DNA of 64,000 nt from Saprospiraceae bacterium. Lineage in GTDB: Bacteria; Bacteroidota; Bacteroidia; Chitinophagales; Saprospiraceae. The position numbers were made by a program, and so were the translations under genes. The notes under the pieces were generated by a model, which was given only the letters and a program-made list of their open reading frames with translations, did not search any database and was not told the origin of the DNA. This document shows positions 9,602 through 19,079 of this stretch, in pieces (within the stretch, counting starts at the first letter, position 1; every line of letters starts with the position of its first letter). Location: positions 1-64,000 of the forward strand of contig JADLDL010000195.1 in NCBI GenBank assembly GCA_020846655.1. The letters run 5' to 3'.

Positions 9602-10651
9602 TTACCCCTGCTGTTTGTAATGCCCCGCCCCGGCCACACTCCGCAATACTTCCGCCGCTTTTTCTGGGGTAATGTCCCGCTGCGGGTTGGCCAGCATTTC
9701 ATACCCGACCATAAATTTTTTAACCGTCGCCGAACGCAGCAAGGGCGGGTAAAAAATCAGGTGCATGTGCCATTCCGGGTGCGCCTCGCCGTCGGTTGGC
9801 GCCTGGTGTATGCCGGCCGAATACGGAAACGAGGTTTGAAACACATTGTCGTATAAAATGGTAAGTTGCCGGTAGGCGGCAGCCAGGGCATCGCGCTCGG
9901 GCTCGTCCAGATCGGTGATGCGGGCTACCGGCCGTTTGGCCACGAGCATGGCTTCGAAGGGCCAAACCGCCCAAAAGGGCACGAGCGCCACAAAGCCTTC
10001 ATTTTCAAACAAGATGCGCTCCTGTTTCTGGAGTTCTGCCTGCACATAATCCGACAACAGCGTGCGGCCCTGCCGTTCCCAATAGGCCAATTGAGCGCGT
10101 TGTTTTTTCAGGGGTTCGTCCGGAATACTCTCCTGGGCCCAAATTTGGCCGTGCGGGTGCGGGTTGGAGCAACCCATGATGGCGCCTTTGTTTTCAAAAA
10201 TCTGGACGTAGTTGACAAAGGGTTTGGCCCCCAGGGTACGGTACTCATCGGCCCAGGCATCCACGACCTTGCGCACGGCGGCCAGGTCCATTTCCGGAAT
10301 GGTCAGGTCGTGCCGGGGCGAAAAACAAATCACGCGGCCGATACCCCGTTCGAGGCGGGCCTGAAACAACTCGCCCTCGGCCACTGTGCCCGGCGGCGTG
10401 GTTTCGAGCAGGGAGGCAAAATCGTTGTCGAAGACAAAAACATCCGGGTAATCGGGGTTTTGTTGGCCGTTGGCGCGGGTATTGCCGGCGCAGAGGTAAC
10501 AATCCGGGTCGTGTGGTGGGCGGGTGTCGGGCGCCAGTTTTTCCACCTGCCCTTGCCAGGGGCGTTTGGCGCGGTGGGGCGACACCAGCACCCAGGCGTC
10601 GGTAAGCGGGTTGTAGCGGCGGTGGGGGTATTCGTTCAGCAGGCTATTCAT
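9602..10651 (-). CDS. galT: Galactose-1-phosphate uridylyltransferase
   Basis: From the ATG at 10651 ([17 protein letters not shown]) the protein is 349 aa, the normal GalT length; the 36 extra residues in the track ORF are not GalT-like. It exchanges UMP between UDP-glucose and galactose-1-phosphate in the Leloir pathway in the cytoplasm. The HIT-type active site is visible as [15 protein letters not shown], and the amino-terminal [21 protein letters not shown] is characteristic. Galactokinase and epimerase genes are not adjacent. It sits upstream of susC on the same strand with a 220-nt gap that carries separate control elements. Confidence 0.95.
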   Translation of the reverse strand: MNSLLNEYPHRRYNPLTDAWVLVSPHRAKRPWQGQVEKLAPDTRPPHDPDCYLCAGNTRANGQQNPDYPDVFVFDNDFASLLETTPPGTVAEGELFQARLERGIGRVICFSPRHDLTIPEMDLAAVRKVVDAWADEYRTLGAKPFVNYVQIFENKGAIMGCSNPHPHGQIWAQESIPDEPLKKQRAQLAYWERQGRTLLSDYVQAELQKQERILFENEGFVALVPFWAVWPFEAMLVAKRPVARITDLDEPERDALAAAYRQLTILYDNVFQTSFPYSAGIHQAPTDGEAHPEWHMHLIFYPPLLRSATVKKFMVGYEMLANPQRDITPEKAAEVLRSVAGAGHYKQQG

Positions 10652-10876
10652 GAGAAATTTTGCTTGGCGGATCAATACGGGGCAATGGGGCTGGAAAAAT
10701 AGGGTTTTGTGCACAAGCACCGGCGAAAAACCTTTTTTCGCCGGCCAGCCAACGCACAAGGCTTAATGCACGTCATTTCCTATGACGGGTTTGGGCATAC
10801 CGCGCCATTTGATTCTCATCCGCTTTTCCCATATTTGCCCTGATCAAATTTCAAAGCAACACCGCACACTACCGAC

Positions 10877-11875
10877 ATGCATAAAATTGACATGCACACC
10901 CATATCCTGCCCGAACGGCTGCCTAATTTTGCAGACAAATTCGGGTACGGCGACTTCATCCACCTGGACCACCACAAAGCCGGTTTTGCGCGCATGATGA
11001 AGGGCCAGACGTTTTTTCGTGAAATCGCCAGCAACTGCTGGGACCCCACGGTGCGCATCGGCGAATACCTGCACTACCGCACGCCCGTTCAGGTGGTGTG
11101 TACCATACCGGTCATGTTTTCGTATTGGGCCAAACCGGCCGATTGCCTGGATCTCTCGCGCTTTCTCAACGACCACCTGGCCGGTATTGTCGAAGATTTC
11201 CCCGAACACTACGTCGCGCTCGGCACCATCCCCATGCAGGATACAGAGCTGGCCATTCAGGAATTGCAGCGCCTGCACGCCCTGGGCATGCCCGGCATCC
11301 AGATTGGCTCCAATGTGAACCAGTTGAACCTGAGCGAAGCGCAGTTTTTCCCCATTTTTGAAGCCCTGCAGGCACTCAATATGGCCCTTTTTATTCATCC
11401 CTGGGAAATGATGGGGCAAGAGCACATGAGCAAATATTGGCTGCCCTGGCTGGTGGGTATGCCCGCCGAAACCAGCCGTGCGGTTTGCTCCATGATATTT
11501 GGCGGCGTATTGGAACGTTTGCCCAAACTGCGTGTCTGCTTTGCGCATGCCGGCGGTTCGTTTCTCACCACCGTTGGGCGCGTCCAACACGGCTTCGATT
11601 GCCGGCCCGACCTCGTGGCCCTCGACAACCCCACCCCACCCCGGCACTACCTGGGCCGTTTTTGGGTGGACTCCGCCACCCACGATCCACAACTGCTGCG
11701 CTACATCCTGGACGTAGCCGGCGAAGACAAGGTCTGCCTGGGCACCGACTACCCCTTTCCGCTGGGCGACCTGGAGATCGGCACCTTTATCGAACAAATG
11801 AAGCTGCCCGAATCCACCCTCGAAAAAATCTTTTTTAAAAATACCCTGGAATGGCTGTACGGCCCCCAACACTGA
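10877..11875 (+). CDS. ACMSD-family amidohydrolase (aminocarboxymuconate-semialdehyde decarboxylase-like)
   Basis: A 332-aa metal-dependent TIM-barrel enzyme. Metal-binding and family motifs are the N-terminal IDMHTHILPE, a middle FIHPWEMMG, FAHAGGSF and the late aspartate in CLGTDYPFPLGD. These match 2-amino-3-carboxymuconate-6-semialdehyde decarboxylase of the kynurenine branch closely; related decarboxylases act on other aromatic acids. No other tryptophan-degradation gene is nearby, so the reaction is probable rather than proven. It is followed after 26 nt by a secreted protein gene. Confidence 0.8.
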   Translation: MHKIDMHTHILPERLPNFADKFGYGDFIHLDHHKAGFARMMKGQTFFREIASNCWDPTVRIGEYLHYRTPVQVVCTIPVMFSYWAKPADCLDLSRFLNDHLAGIVEDFPEHYVALGTIPMQDTELAIQELQRLHALGMPGIQIGSNVNQLNLSEAQFFPIFEALQALNMALFIHPWEMMGQEHMSKYWLPWLVGMPAETSRAVCSMIFGGVLERLPKLRVCFAHAGGSFLTTVGRVQHGFDCRPDLVALDNPTPPRHYLGRFWVDSATHDPQLLRYILDVAGEDKVCLGTDYPFPLGDLEIGTFIEQMKLPESTLEKIFFKNTLEWLYGPQH

Positions 11876-11901
11876 CCTATTCACCTAAACAATACCCAAC
11901 C

Positions 11902-12624
11902 ATGAAAAAAAACCTGAACTGTATCCCCAACCGGCTACCCCTGCTCCTGCTACTGCCCCTGCAACTGCTACTGCTCCCGGCAACCCGCGCGCAGAGCCAA
12001 AGCCCGCTCTGGATCGCCAAATGGGACGCGAGCGCACTCATCGACGTGATTGCGCCGGTGGCCTCCTACAGCCTGGAATACCGGCCGCAGCCCCATTTCA
12101 GCATCGAACTGGGGTTCGGTATCCCGATGTACTATTCTCTGGACGACTTTCGACTCAACTACCGCTATCACCGCTGGCGTCTGGAAGCCCGGCGGGTGGT
12201 ACCTAAATCGAGCCGGTTCAGTTTTTTTTATGGCGCCGAAGCGGTGCTCGCCCCCCGGAGATATGCCTATAAAAACAGCAACTACAACGATCGGGACAAC
12301 ATCAATTATTCCTACGATTTTGCCCGGGTGAAACACACCACTACCGTTTGGAGTGGCAAATGGGGCGGCGCGCTGCAATTCGGCGACCGTTTTGTGTTTG
12401 AATTTTTCACCGGCGCTGGTTTCCGGTTGTCGCATTTGAAGTATTACGATGTGCTGAACCCCAATTCCAATGGCACGACCTTCGATCCACAAGGCGAACC
12501 CTATTTTGAACTCGACATCATTCAGGAAGGCTGGCATGCATTTTTGCACTTTTCAACCGGTATCAAACTGGGGGTGCTGCTCAATGCTCCTAACCCGGAC
12601 AAGCCTGAAAAAGAGCATCGGTAG
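11902..12624 (+). CDS. Predicted outer-membrane beta-barrel protein, unknown function
   Basis: The start is taken at 11902 (MKKNLNCIPNRLPLLLLL), where a strong signal peptide ending near ATRAQ begins; the longer track ORF overlaps the previous gene. The mature part, about 210 aa, is rich in aromatic residues alternating with polar ones (YSLEYRPQPHFSIELGFGIP, FSFFYGAEAVL), typical of small 8-10-strand barrels. No specific family is recognised. It lies between the ACMSD-like gene and xylB on the same strand with short gaps, so it may be co-transcribed. Confidence 0.6.
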   Translation: MKKNLNCIPNRLPLLLLLPLQLLLLPATRAQSQSPLWIAKWDASALIDVIAPVASYSLEYRPQPHFSIELGFGIPMYYSLDDFRLNYRYHRWRLEARRVVPKSSRFSFFYGAEAVLAPRRYAYKNSNYNDRDNINYSYDFARVKHTTTVWSGKWGGALQFGDRFVFEFFTGAGFRLSHLKYYDVLNPNSNGTTFDPQGEPYFELDIIQEGWHAFLHFSTGIKLGVLLNAPNPDKPEKEHR

Positions 12625-12657
12625 CATCCATTTTTCCAACAAAACAAAAACCCGCCC

Positions 12658-14145
12658 GTGTACCTACTTGGCCTCGATCTTGGCAGTTCTTCGATAAAAG
12701 CCGCCCTCGTAAATGCCCGAACCGGCGCCACCCTGGGCACTGCCCAGGCCCCCGAAACCGAAATGGATATCCTGGCCCTGCAGCCCGATTGGGCCGAACA
12801 GGCGCCTGAAACCTGGTGGGCCAATACCGTAGCCGCCGTCCACCAACTACTCCGCCAAACCGGCGCCGACCCCGCCGACATTGCTGCCATCGGCATTTCG
12901 TACCAGATGCACGGGCTGGTGACCCTTGATGCTGACGGACAGGTACTACGGCCCGCCATCATCTGGTGCGACAGCCGCGCCGTGGCAACCGGCGAAGCTG
13001 CTGCCGAAGCCTTGGGCAAGGATTTTTGCCGCCAGCACTACCTGAACACACCTGGCAATTTCACTGCCTCCAAACTCAAATGGGTCCGGGACCACGAACC
13101 GGAATTGTTTGCCCGCATCCGCTACATCCTGTTGCCCGGCGATTACCTCGCCTACCGGCTCAGCGGCGAAGCCCTGACCACCGTTTCCGGCTTGTCCGAA
13201 GGCATTCTCTGGGATTTTCAGGAGCACCGGATCGCCGGCGAACTGCTCGTACACTACGGCATTCCCGAAGCCCTCATTCCGCCGCTGGCGCCTACTTTTG
13301 GGCCGCAGGGCCGGCTCAGTGCGCTCGCTGCCGCCCAACTCGGATTGAAACCCGGCGTACCCCTCTGTTACCGCGCCGGCGACCAGCCCAACAATGCCCT
13401 GGCCCTCAACGTACTCCAGCCCGGGGAAGTAGCCGCCACAGGAGGCACTTCGGGGGTGGTGTACGGCGTGGTGGACCAGCTGGTATCGGACCCGCAAAAC
13501 CGCGTCAATAGTTTTGCGCACGTCAACCACAGCCCGGCCGACCCGCGCATCGGCGTGTTGCTGTGCATCAACGGTTCGGGCATTTTATACCGCTGGCTGC
13601 GCCAGCAAATGGCCCGGGATGGCGCGACGTACGCAGAGCTCGAACGGCTGGCGGCAACGGCGCCGCTGGGCGCCGACGAGTTGAGCATCCTGCCGTTTGG
13701 CAACGGCGCCGAACGCATGCTCGGCAACCGGCACCTGGGGGCGCACATCCTGAACCTCAATTTCAACCGCCACCAACGCGCGCATCTTTACCGGGCCGGG
13801 CTCGAAGGCGTGGCGTTTTCGTTTGTGTACGGCATGAAAATTTTGCAGGACATGGGCCTCGACCTGTCAGTGATGCGGGCAGGCAACGACAACCTGTTTC
13901 AATCGGCACTATTTTCCACGGCCATCGCCGAATTGCTCGATTGCCGGATCGAAATGTGGCGCACCACCGGCGCCGTCGGTGCAGCCCTGGCCGCCGGAGC
14001 GGGCATGGGCCTCTGGAGCGATGTGCGCGAGGGCTTGGGCACGCAGCAATTGGTCCAGTGCTACGAGCCGCAGGGCCAGCGGGAGCAGCAGCAGGAAGCC
14101 TATGCCCGCTGGGCGCATTTTTTAGAAAAAATGAGCAAGCCCTGA
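12658..14145 (+). CDS. xylB: Xylulokinase (FGGY family)
   Basis: A 495-aa kinase that starts at GTG 12658, since the ATP-binding opening MYLLGLDLGSSSIKAALV begins there. It phosphorylates D-xylulose to xylulose-5-phosphate for the pentose phosphate pathway. FGGY features are the substrate-side ISYQMHGLVTLD, the phosphate-binding region EVAATGGTSGVVYG, and the C-terminal adenosine-side GNDNLFQSALFSTAIAELL. It is followed after 75 nt by xylose isomerase, which fixes the substrate as xylulose with good confidence. Confidence 0.92.
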   Translation: MYLLGLDLGSSSIKAALVNARTGATLGTAQAPETEMDILALQPDWAEQAPETWWANTVAAVHQLLRQTGADPADIAAIGISYQMHGLVTLDADGQVLRPAIIWCDSRAVATGEAAAEALGKDFCRQHYLNTPGNFTASKLKWVRDHEPELFARIRYILLPGDYLAYRLSGEALTTVSGLSEGILWDFQEHRIAGELLVHYGIPEALIPPLAPTFGPQGRLSALAAAQLGLKPGVPLCYRAGDQPNNALALNVLQPGEVAATGGTSGVVYGVVDQLVSDPQNRVNSFAHVNHSPADPRIGVLLCINGSGILYRWLRQQMARDGATYAELERLAATAPLGADELSILPFGNGAERMLGNRHLGAHILNLNFNRHQRAHLYRAGLEGVAFSFVYGMKILQDMGLDLSVMRAGNDNLFQSALFSTAIAELLDCRIEMWRTTGAVGAALAAGAGMGLWSDVREGLGTQQLVQCYEPQGQREQQQEAYARWAHFLEKMSKP

Positions 14146-14220
14146 GCCTCCGTTTTCCCAACAAACCTTTTGAGGATCATCATCTTTCTTTCAGGTATAT
14201 TTTTAAATTTTTTCAGCAAC

Positions 14221-15567
14221 ATGGCAAACGCAAACCCGATTCACGTCACACTGGGCGACACAGAATACTTCAAAGGCATCGGAAAAATACGCTACGAAGG
14301 GCCGGCCACCGACAACCCGCTGGCTTACCGGTACTACGATGAAAACCGCGTGGTAGCCGGCAAAACCATGCGCGAACATTTCAAATTCGCGGTGGCCTAC
14401 TGGCATACGCTCTGCGGCGCCGGCGGCGACCCTTTTGGCGCCCCCACCAAGGTTTTTCCCTGGCTCCAGGCCAAAGACGCCGTGCAGCAAGCCAAAGACA
14501 AAATGGATGCGGCCTTTGAGTTTATCACCAAATTGGGTTTGCCGTACTATTGTTTCCACGACTTCGACCTGGTTGCCGAAGCCGACACGTTGGGAAAAAG
14601 CGAACGCCGCCTGCAAGCCGTGGGCGAGTACGCCCGGGAAAAAATGTCGGCCTCGGGTGTCCGCCTGCTTTGGGGCACCGCCAACTTGTTTGGGCACCCG
14701 CGCTACATGAACGGTGCGGCCACCAACCCCGATTTTGCCGTGGTGGCCCATGCCGGGGCACAGGTAAAAATGGCGCTCGACCTCACCATCGCCCTCGGGG
14801 GCGAAAACTACGTGTTCTGGGGCGGCCGCGAAGGCTACCAATCCTTGCTGAACACTGACATGAAGCGCGAACTGGACCATATGGCGCGCTTTCTCCAAAT
14901 GGCCCGCGATTATGCCCGGAAAAATGGCTTCACCGGCACGTTTTTTATCGAACCCAAGCCCATGGAGCCCAGCAAGCACCAGTATGACTTCGACTCGGCC
15001 ACCGTCATTGGTTTCCTGCGGGAATACGGCCTGATGAAGGATTTTAAACTCAACGTAGAAGTCAACCACGCCACGCTGGCTTTGCACAGTTTTCCGCACG
15101 AACTCCAGGTGACTGCCAATGCCGGCATGCTCGGCAGCATCGACGCCAACCGGGGCGATTACCAGAACGGCTGGGACACCGACCAGTTTCCCAACAATGT
15201 GTACGAACTTACGGAAGCCCTGTTGGTCATCCTCGAATCGGGCGGTTTACAGGGCGGCGGTGTGAACTTCGACGCGAAGACCCGGCGGAATTCGACGGAC
15301 CTCGACGACCTGTTCCACGCCCACGTCGGCGGGATCGATGTGTTTGCCCGGGCCTTGCTGGCCGCCGACGCCATTTTGTCCGATTCGGCGTACCGGCGCA
15401 TCCGGCAGGAGCGATACGCCTCGTTTGACAGCGGTGAAGGCCAATTGTTTGAAGCCGGAAAATTGAAACTCAACGACCTGAGCAAAATCGCCAAACGCGA
15501 CGGCGAGCCCAGCCAGCGCAGCGGCAAGCAGGAATGGATGGAAAACATCCTGAATCGCTATGTGTAA
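14221..15567 (+). CDS. xylA: Xylose isomerase
   Basis: The real start is the ATG at 14221; the 17 extra residues from the TTG at 14170 are not part of the family. The 448-aa enzyme converts D-xylose to D-xylulose with divalent metal. Signature stretches include [27 protein letters not shown], the metal site around [20 protein letters not shown], and [20 protein letters not shown]. It follows xylB in a xylose-use operon; no dedicated xylose transporter is seen here. Confidence 0.96.
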   Translation: MANANPIHVTLGDTEYFKGIGKIRYEGPATDNPLAYRYYDENRVVAGKTMREHFKFAVAYWHTLCGAGGDPFGAPTKVFPWLQAKDAVQQAKDKMDAAFEFITKLGLPYYCFHDFDLVAEADTLGKSERRLQAVGEYAREKMSASGVRLLWGTANLFGHPRYMNGAATNPDFAVVAHAGAQVKMALDLTIALGGENYVFWGGREGYQSLLNTDMKRELDHMARFLQMARDYARKNGFTGTFFIEPKPMEPSKHQYDFDSATVIGFLREYGLMKDFKLNVEVNHATLALHSFPHELQVTANAGMLGSIDANRGDYQNGWDTDQFPNNVYELTEALLVILESGGLQGGGVNFDAKTRRNSTDLDDLFHAHVGGIDVFARALLAADAILSDSAYRRIRQERYASFDSGEGQLFEAGKLKLNDLSKIAKRDGEPSQRSGKQEWMENILNRYV

Positions 15568-15738
15568 AAAACCGGGTATGCCAGCGGAATAGGGCGATTT
15601 GAGCAAGCCAGGATTTCGGCGGATGCCGGTTTATCCGAGTTGAGTCGGGAAATATTCCGGTTCGGGTACATTGATATAGTTGTATGTACAGGATACATGC
15701 ACTTTTGAACCAGTCGAAATAAAATTTATTCCTCTGGT

Positions 15739-17076
15739 ATGAAAGCAAGCATCCTGTACATGTTCCTTTTAGTAAGCAGCGCGGCCCTGTTGTTTGGCCA
15801 GTCTGGCAATCTCTCCGATGAGATCGACCAGGCTCGCCGCCTGGCGGAAGCCGGGCGGCACGACGAAGCGGAGTTTCTGTTCAATCGAATCCTGAGCAAC
15901 AACCCGGATAACCTGCCAGCGCTCCTGGGCGCTGCTTACAACTACTCCTGGGCCAAAAAATTTGATCAGGCCCGGTTGAAATTTGAAGCGGCGCTGAGCC
16001 TTGATCCTGCCATGCCGGATGCCCTCGTCGGGCAAGGCTACAACCAGGCCTGGGCAGGCAACTTCAGCCTGGCTAAAATTTATTTTCAAAAATTGCTCAG
16101 CGACAAGCCGGGCAATGTCGAGGCCCGCAAAGGCCTGGGCTACGTGCACTTGTGGGCTGGCGACGGCCGAACGGCCGAAACTTATTTTCGGGATTTGACC
16201 CTCCAGTTTCCCGAATCCGTAGAGTTTCGCATTGCACTGGCGCAGGCCTTTTTAAACCTCAACGAGGTAAAAAAAGCGCGCCTGGCGCTTCAAAGTGCCT
16301 TGCAGTTGGATTCCACCAACCAGGCAGCCAAAGACTTGCTCAAAAGCACCTTTGGGGTAGCCGCACCGCTGGAACTGGACATTTGGGCCGGGTATTCGAG
16401 CACCGGCGGCGAAAGCCAGTTTGCCCTTCGGACCCTCCAACTGAGCGGCCAACTCAACCGGAAACTCCGGGCTTACCTGAAATACGACAACTCCCTGACC
16501 GCCGACCTGGCCGCCCTGGTGCGCGCCAACCAGGAAGCCCAAGCCCTGTCGCTGGGAGCGGCCTACAACTGGGCGCCTACCCTGGCCAGCCGCCTGGAAT
16601 ACGGTGTCCGTCTGTTGCCCGACAACGTCACCCAACAGTTGGTCAGCGGCGAACAGGTTGTTTTCCTAAACAAAGGCAAATTAGTCAAAGCCGGCGGTTT
16701 TTACGGCTGGAGCAGCAAAATCGAACCGGAATGGCTGGCCTACGGCGGTTTCCGGGTGCCTCTTGCCCGCTGGTATGCCCTCGAACCCTATGTTTTTGTT
16801 TCGCAGGCCGCCAATGCCCCAAGCAAGGAGTTCCGTTTTTTGCTCAACAACCAACTGCGCACCCTGAGTGGCTACGAACTCAACCTCGGGCTTCTGTATG
16901 GAAAAACCGGCGCCGTCGCCGATGCTGCCGATGTGCGGACCTATGGAAGTTACGCCACTGCCATTTTCCCGTTTAGCCAGGTCGTATGGGGGCATTTGTC
17001 CTTCCGTTGGGAACATCAAACCTTTTCGAACTTACTCATCCTCGCCGGCGGGTTTAAACTGCGCCTGGAGAAATAA
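15739..17076 (+). CDS. YaiO-like outer-membrane protein with N-terminal TPR domain
   Basis: A 445-aa exported protein with a signal peptide (1-20), TPR repeats over about residues 22-205 (NPDNLPALLGAAYNYSWAKK; DALVGQGYNQAWAGN; ARKGLGYVHLWAGD), then a beta-barrel over about 215-445 with many aromatic-rich strands. This is the layout of E. coli YaiO and of the exporters PgaA and BcsC, in which TPRs in the periplasm guide a polymer into an outer-membrane pore. The next gene is a GT2 synthase 74 nt downstream, matching a yaiO-yaiP-like pairing. A role in polysaccharide export is inferred from that context. Confidence 0.75.
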   Translation: MKASILYMFLLVSSAALLFGQSGNLSDEIDQARRLAEAGRHDEAEFLFNRILSNNPDNLPALLGAAYNYSWAKKFDQARLKFEAALSLDPAMPDALVGQGYNQAWAGNFSLAKIYFQKLLSDKPGNVEARKGLGYVHLWAGDGRTAETYFRDLTLQFPESVEFRIALAQAFLNLNEVKKARLALQSALQLDSTNQAAKDLLKSTFGVAAPLELDIWAGYSSTGGESQFALRTLQLSGQLNRKLRAYLKYDNSLTADLAALVRANQEAQALSLGAAYNWAPTLASRLEYGVRLLPDNVTQQLVSGEQVVFLNKGKLVKAGGFYGWSSKIEPEWLAYGGFRVPLARWYALEPYVFVSQAANAPSKEFRFLLNNQLRTLSGYELNLGLLYGKTGAVADAADVRTYGSYATAIFPFSQVVWGHLSFRWEHQTFSNLLILAGGFKLRLEK

Positions 17077-17150
17077 TCGGCCATTCCAAACTGATTTCAA
17101 CAAAACATTCGGCAACACCCGAGTCTGCTGAACCATAAAAAAGGTCATCC

Positions 17151-19040
17151 ATGCACAACAATATCAACACCAGCGAACAAGACAGCACCAGCATTACCCT
17201 TGCCTTCAGCGATAGAAGCACCGCATCGTACCTGCGCAAGCCAGCAGCCGTCCGCCAAATGGCGGTCGCGCCCAAACCGACCCTTTACCTCTTTGTTTTT
17301 GCCATTTGGATCGCAGCCGTCATCTGGTTTCAGCCGCGCTTGCTGTTGTTGCTGGATATGGCCTACAACACCCCCAGTTGGGTCGCATTAGCGCTGTTTA
17401 TTGGTTTTATCAATTTTGCCTGGTTATACGGCATTTACAATGTTTCTATCGTCGGCTTTGCCGTTTATTATCAAATCAAACGCAAATGGGCCCCCGCCCG
17501 TACCACCACGCCGCCCGTGCCGGCAATCCCCCTGGAAGACCTGCCTCCGGTAGCCATTCTGTACACGACCTGCAACGACTTTGTCGAAGAAAGTGTACTC
17601 TCCTGCGTACAACAGGACTACCCGCGCTACACGGTCTATATCCTGGACGACAGCAGCGATGCCGGTTACAAGCAACAGGTCGATCAGTTTGCCCGGCGCT
17701 ACCCTGGCCTCGTACAGGTCGTGCGCCGGCCCGACCGCAAGGCCTTCAAGGCCGGCAACCTGAACCACGGCCTCTCCGAAGTAGCCACCGACGAGCCGTA
17801 CTTTGCCATCGCCGATGCCGATGAAATTTTGCCGACCGACTTCCTGAGCAAACTGGTGCCGGTGATGGAACACGACCCCAGTTGCGGCTTTGTGCAAGCC
17901 AACCACCGCGCCAACCCCAACAGCACCAGTGAGTTGTCCAAATCCCTGGGCGTAGGTATCGATATTCACTGGAAATGGTACCAGCCGCTGCGCAACGACT
18001 ATGGGTTTGTGATGTTCCTCGGCCACGGCGCCTTGCTGCGCCGCAAATGCTGGGAAGAAATCGATGGTTTTCCGGATATCGTAAGTGAAGACCTGGGCTT
18101 TGCCATCCATGCCCGGGAAAAAGGATACCGCGGCCGTTTTGTAGAAGAAGTCATTTGTTACGAGGATTTCCCGGACAACGTACGGGCCTTCCGGATCCGG
18201 CATATGAAATGGACCCGTGGCACGAGTGAGTTTCTGCGCAAAAAAATGGGTTGGCTGCTGCGGGCCCGCAATATTTCCTGGACCGAAAAACTGGACGTCC
18301 TGTTCCCGACCCTCAACCTGCCCCTTACCCTGGTTTATTTCCTGTTCATGTTGAACGCCAACCTGGCTTTGCCCTTGTTTTTCGGGTACCGGCAAGACCT
18401 GACCTTTGTGCTGGGTGGCCAGGAGTTTCTGTTCCCCATTGTAACCCTGCACCAGGGCTTCGAGGTGATTTACGACTGGGATTTCTTTGTCATCACCTTG
18501 CTGACTTTTTTTGCACCGGTACTGAGTTTTATCCTGGCCTTAGCCAATCAACCCCTCAAACTGTTCCGGTTTTTGAGCCATAGCACGGCGTTGTATGCGG
18601 CGCTATCGCCCTTGTCGTCTATCGGCGTGCTGGCCTATATGATTTCCGGCAAGGCCTTTTTTCTGGTCACCGGCGATGTCAACCAACAGGAATACCAGGG
18701 AAAATCTGCCGGCAGCGCCTTTAGTTTCCGCAAGATGAAGCATGCCTGGCAGCAATTTTTGGCGAAGAGCCACCCGGATACCCGGCTGGTGCAGGGGGTT
18801 GAAATCGGAGTGGGCTTGTTGTTCACTTGTTTGGCCCTGTTGATGTTCCAGATTTCATTTTTCGGCTTATGCCTGGCGTTTCTGTTGTTGCCGCTCATGC
18901 ACCACCTGCCCTGGAACCACCGCTTTGTCAAAGTAGCTGTGTACGTACCGTTTCTGTTGATTATGTTGGGCGTGTTTTTGTCGGGTTTGAGTATGTTTGG
19001 AATGAAAGCCGTGTTTTTTGGGTACGGTTTCCATTTCTAA
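17151..19040 (+). CDS. Membrane-bound family 2 glycosyltransferase (cellulose-synthase-like)
   Basis: A 629-aa inner-membrane processive glycosyltransferase. Two membrane spans at about 43-60 and 78-105 precede a cytoplasmic GT-A domain with LDDSSD (DD 166-167), ADADE (DxD 222-224), SEDLGF (catalytic ED 313-314) and RHMKW (350-354) in place of the usual QxxRW. At least five further spans follow to the C-terminus. No PilZ domain is visible, so direct cyclic-di-GMP control is not expected. It sits between a YaiO-like exporter and a secreted T9SS protein, suggesting synthesis and export of an extracellular polysaccharide. The sugar and linkage are unknown. Confidence 0.82.
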   Translation: MHNNINTSEQDSTSITLAFSDRSTASYLRKPAAVRQMAVAPKPTLYLFVFAIWIAAVIWFQPRLLLLLDMAYNTPSWVALALFIGFINFAWLYGIYNVSIVGFAVYYQIKRKWAPARTTTPPVPAIPLEDLPPVAILYTTCNDFVEESVLSCVQQDYPRYTVYILDDSSDAGYKQQVDQFARRYPGLVQVVRRPDRKAFKAGNLNHGLSEVATDEPYFAIADADEILPTDFLSKLVPVMEHDPSCGFVQANHRANPNSTSELSKSLGVGIDIHWKWYQPLRNDYGFVMFLGHGALLRRKCWEEIDGFPDIVSEDLGFAIHAREKGYRGRFVEEVICYEDFPDNVRAFRIRHMKWTRGTSEFLRKKMGWLLRARNISWTEKLDVLFPTLNLPLTLVYFLFMLNANLALPLFFGYRQDLTFVLGGQEFLFPIVTLHQGFEVIYDWDFFVITLLTFFAPVLSFILALANQPLKLFRFLSHSTALYAALSPLSSIGVLAYMISGKAFFLVTGDVNQQEYQGKSAGSAFSFRKMKHAWQQFLAKSHPDTRLVQGVEIGVGLLFTCLALLMFQISFFGLCLAFLLLPLMHHLPWNHRFVKVAVYVPFLLIMLGVFLSGLSMFGMKAVFFGYGFHF

Positions 19041-19079
19041 TCTCTCTTTTGTTTTTCCCAGGTTAAATGCAATTGTACT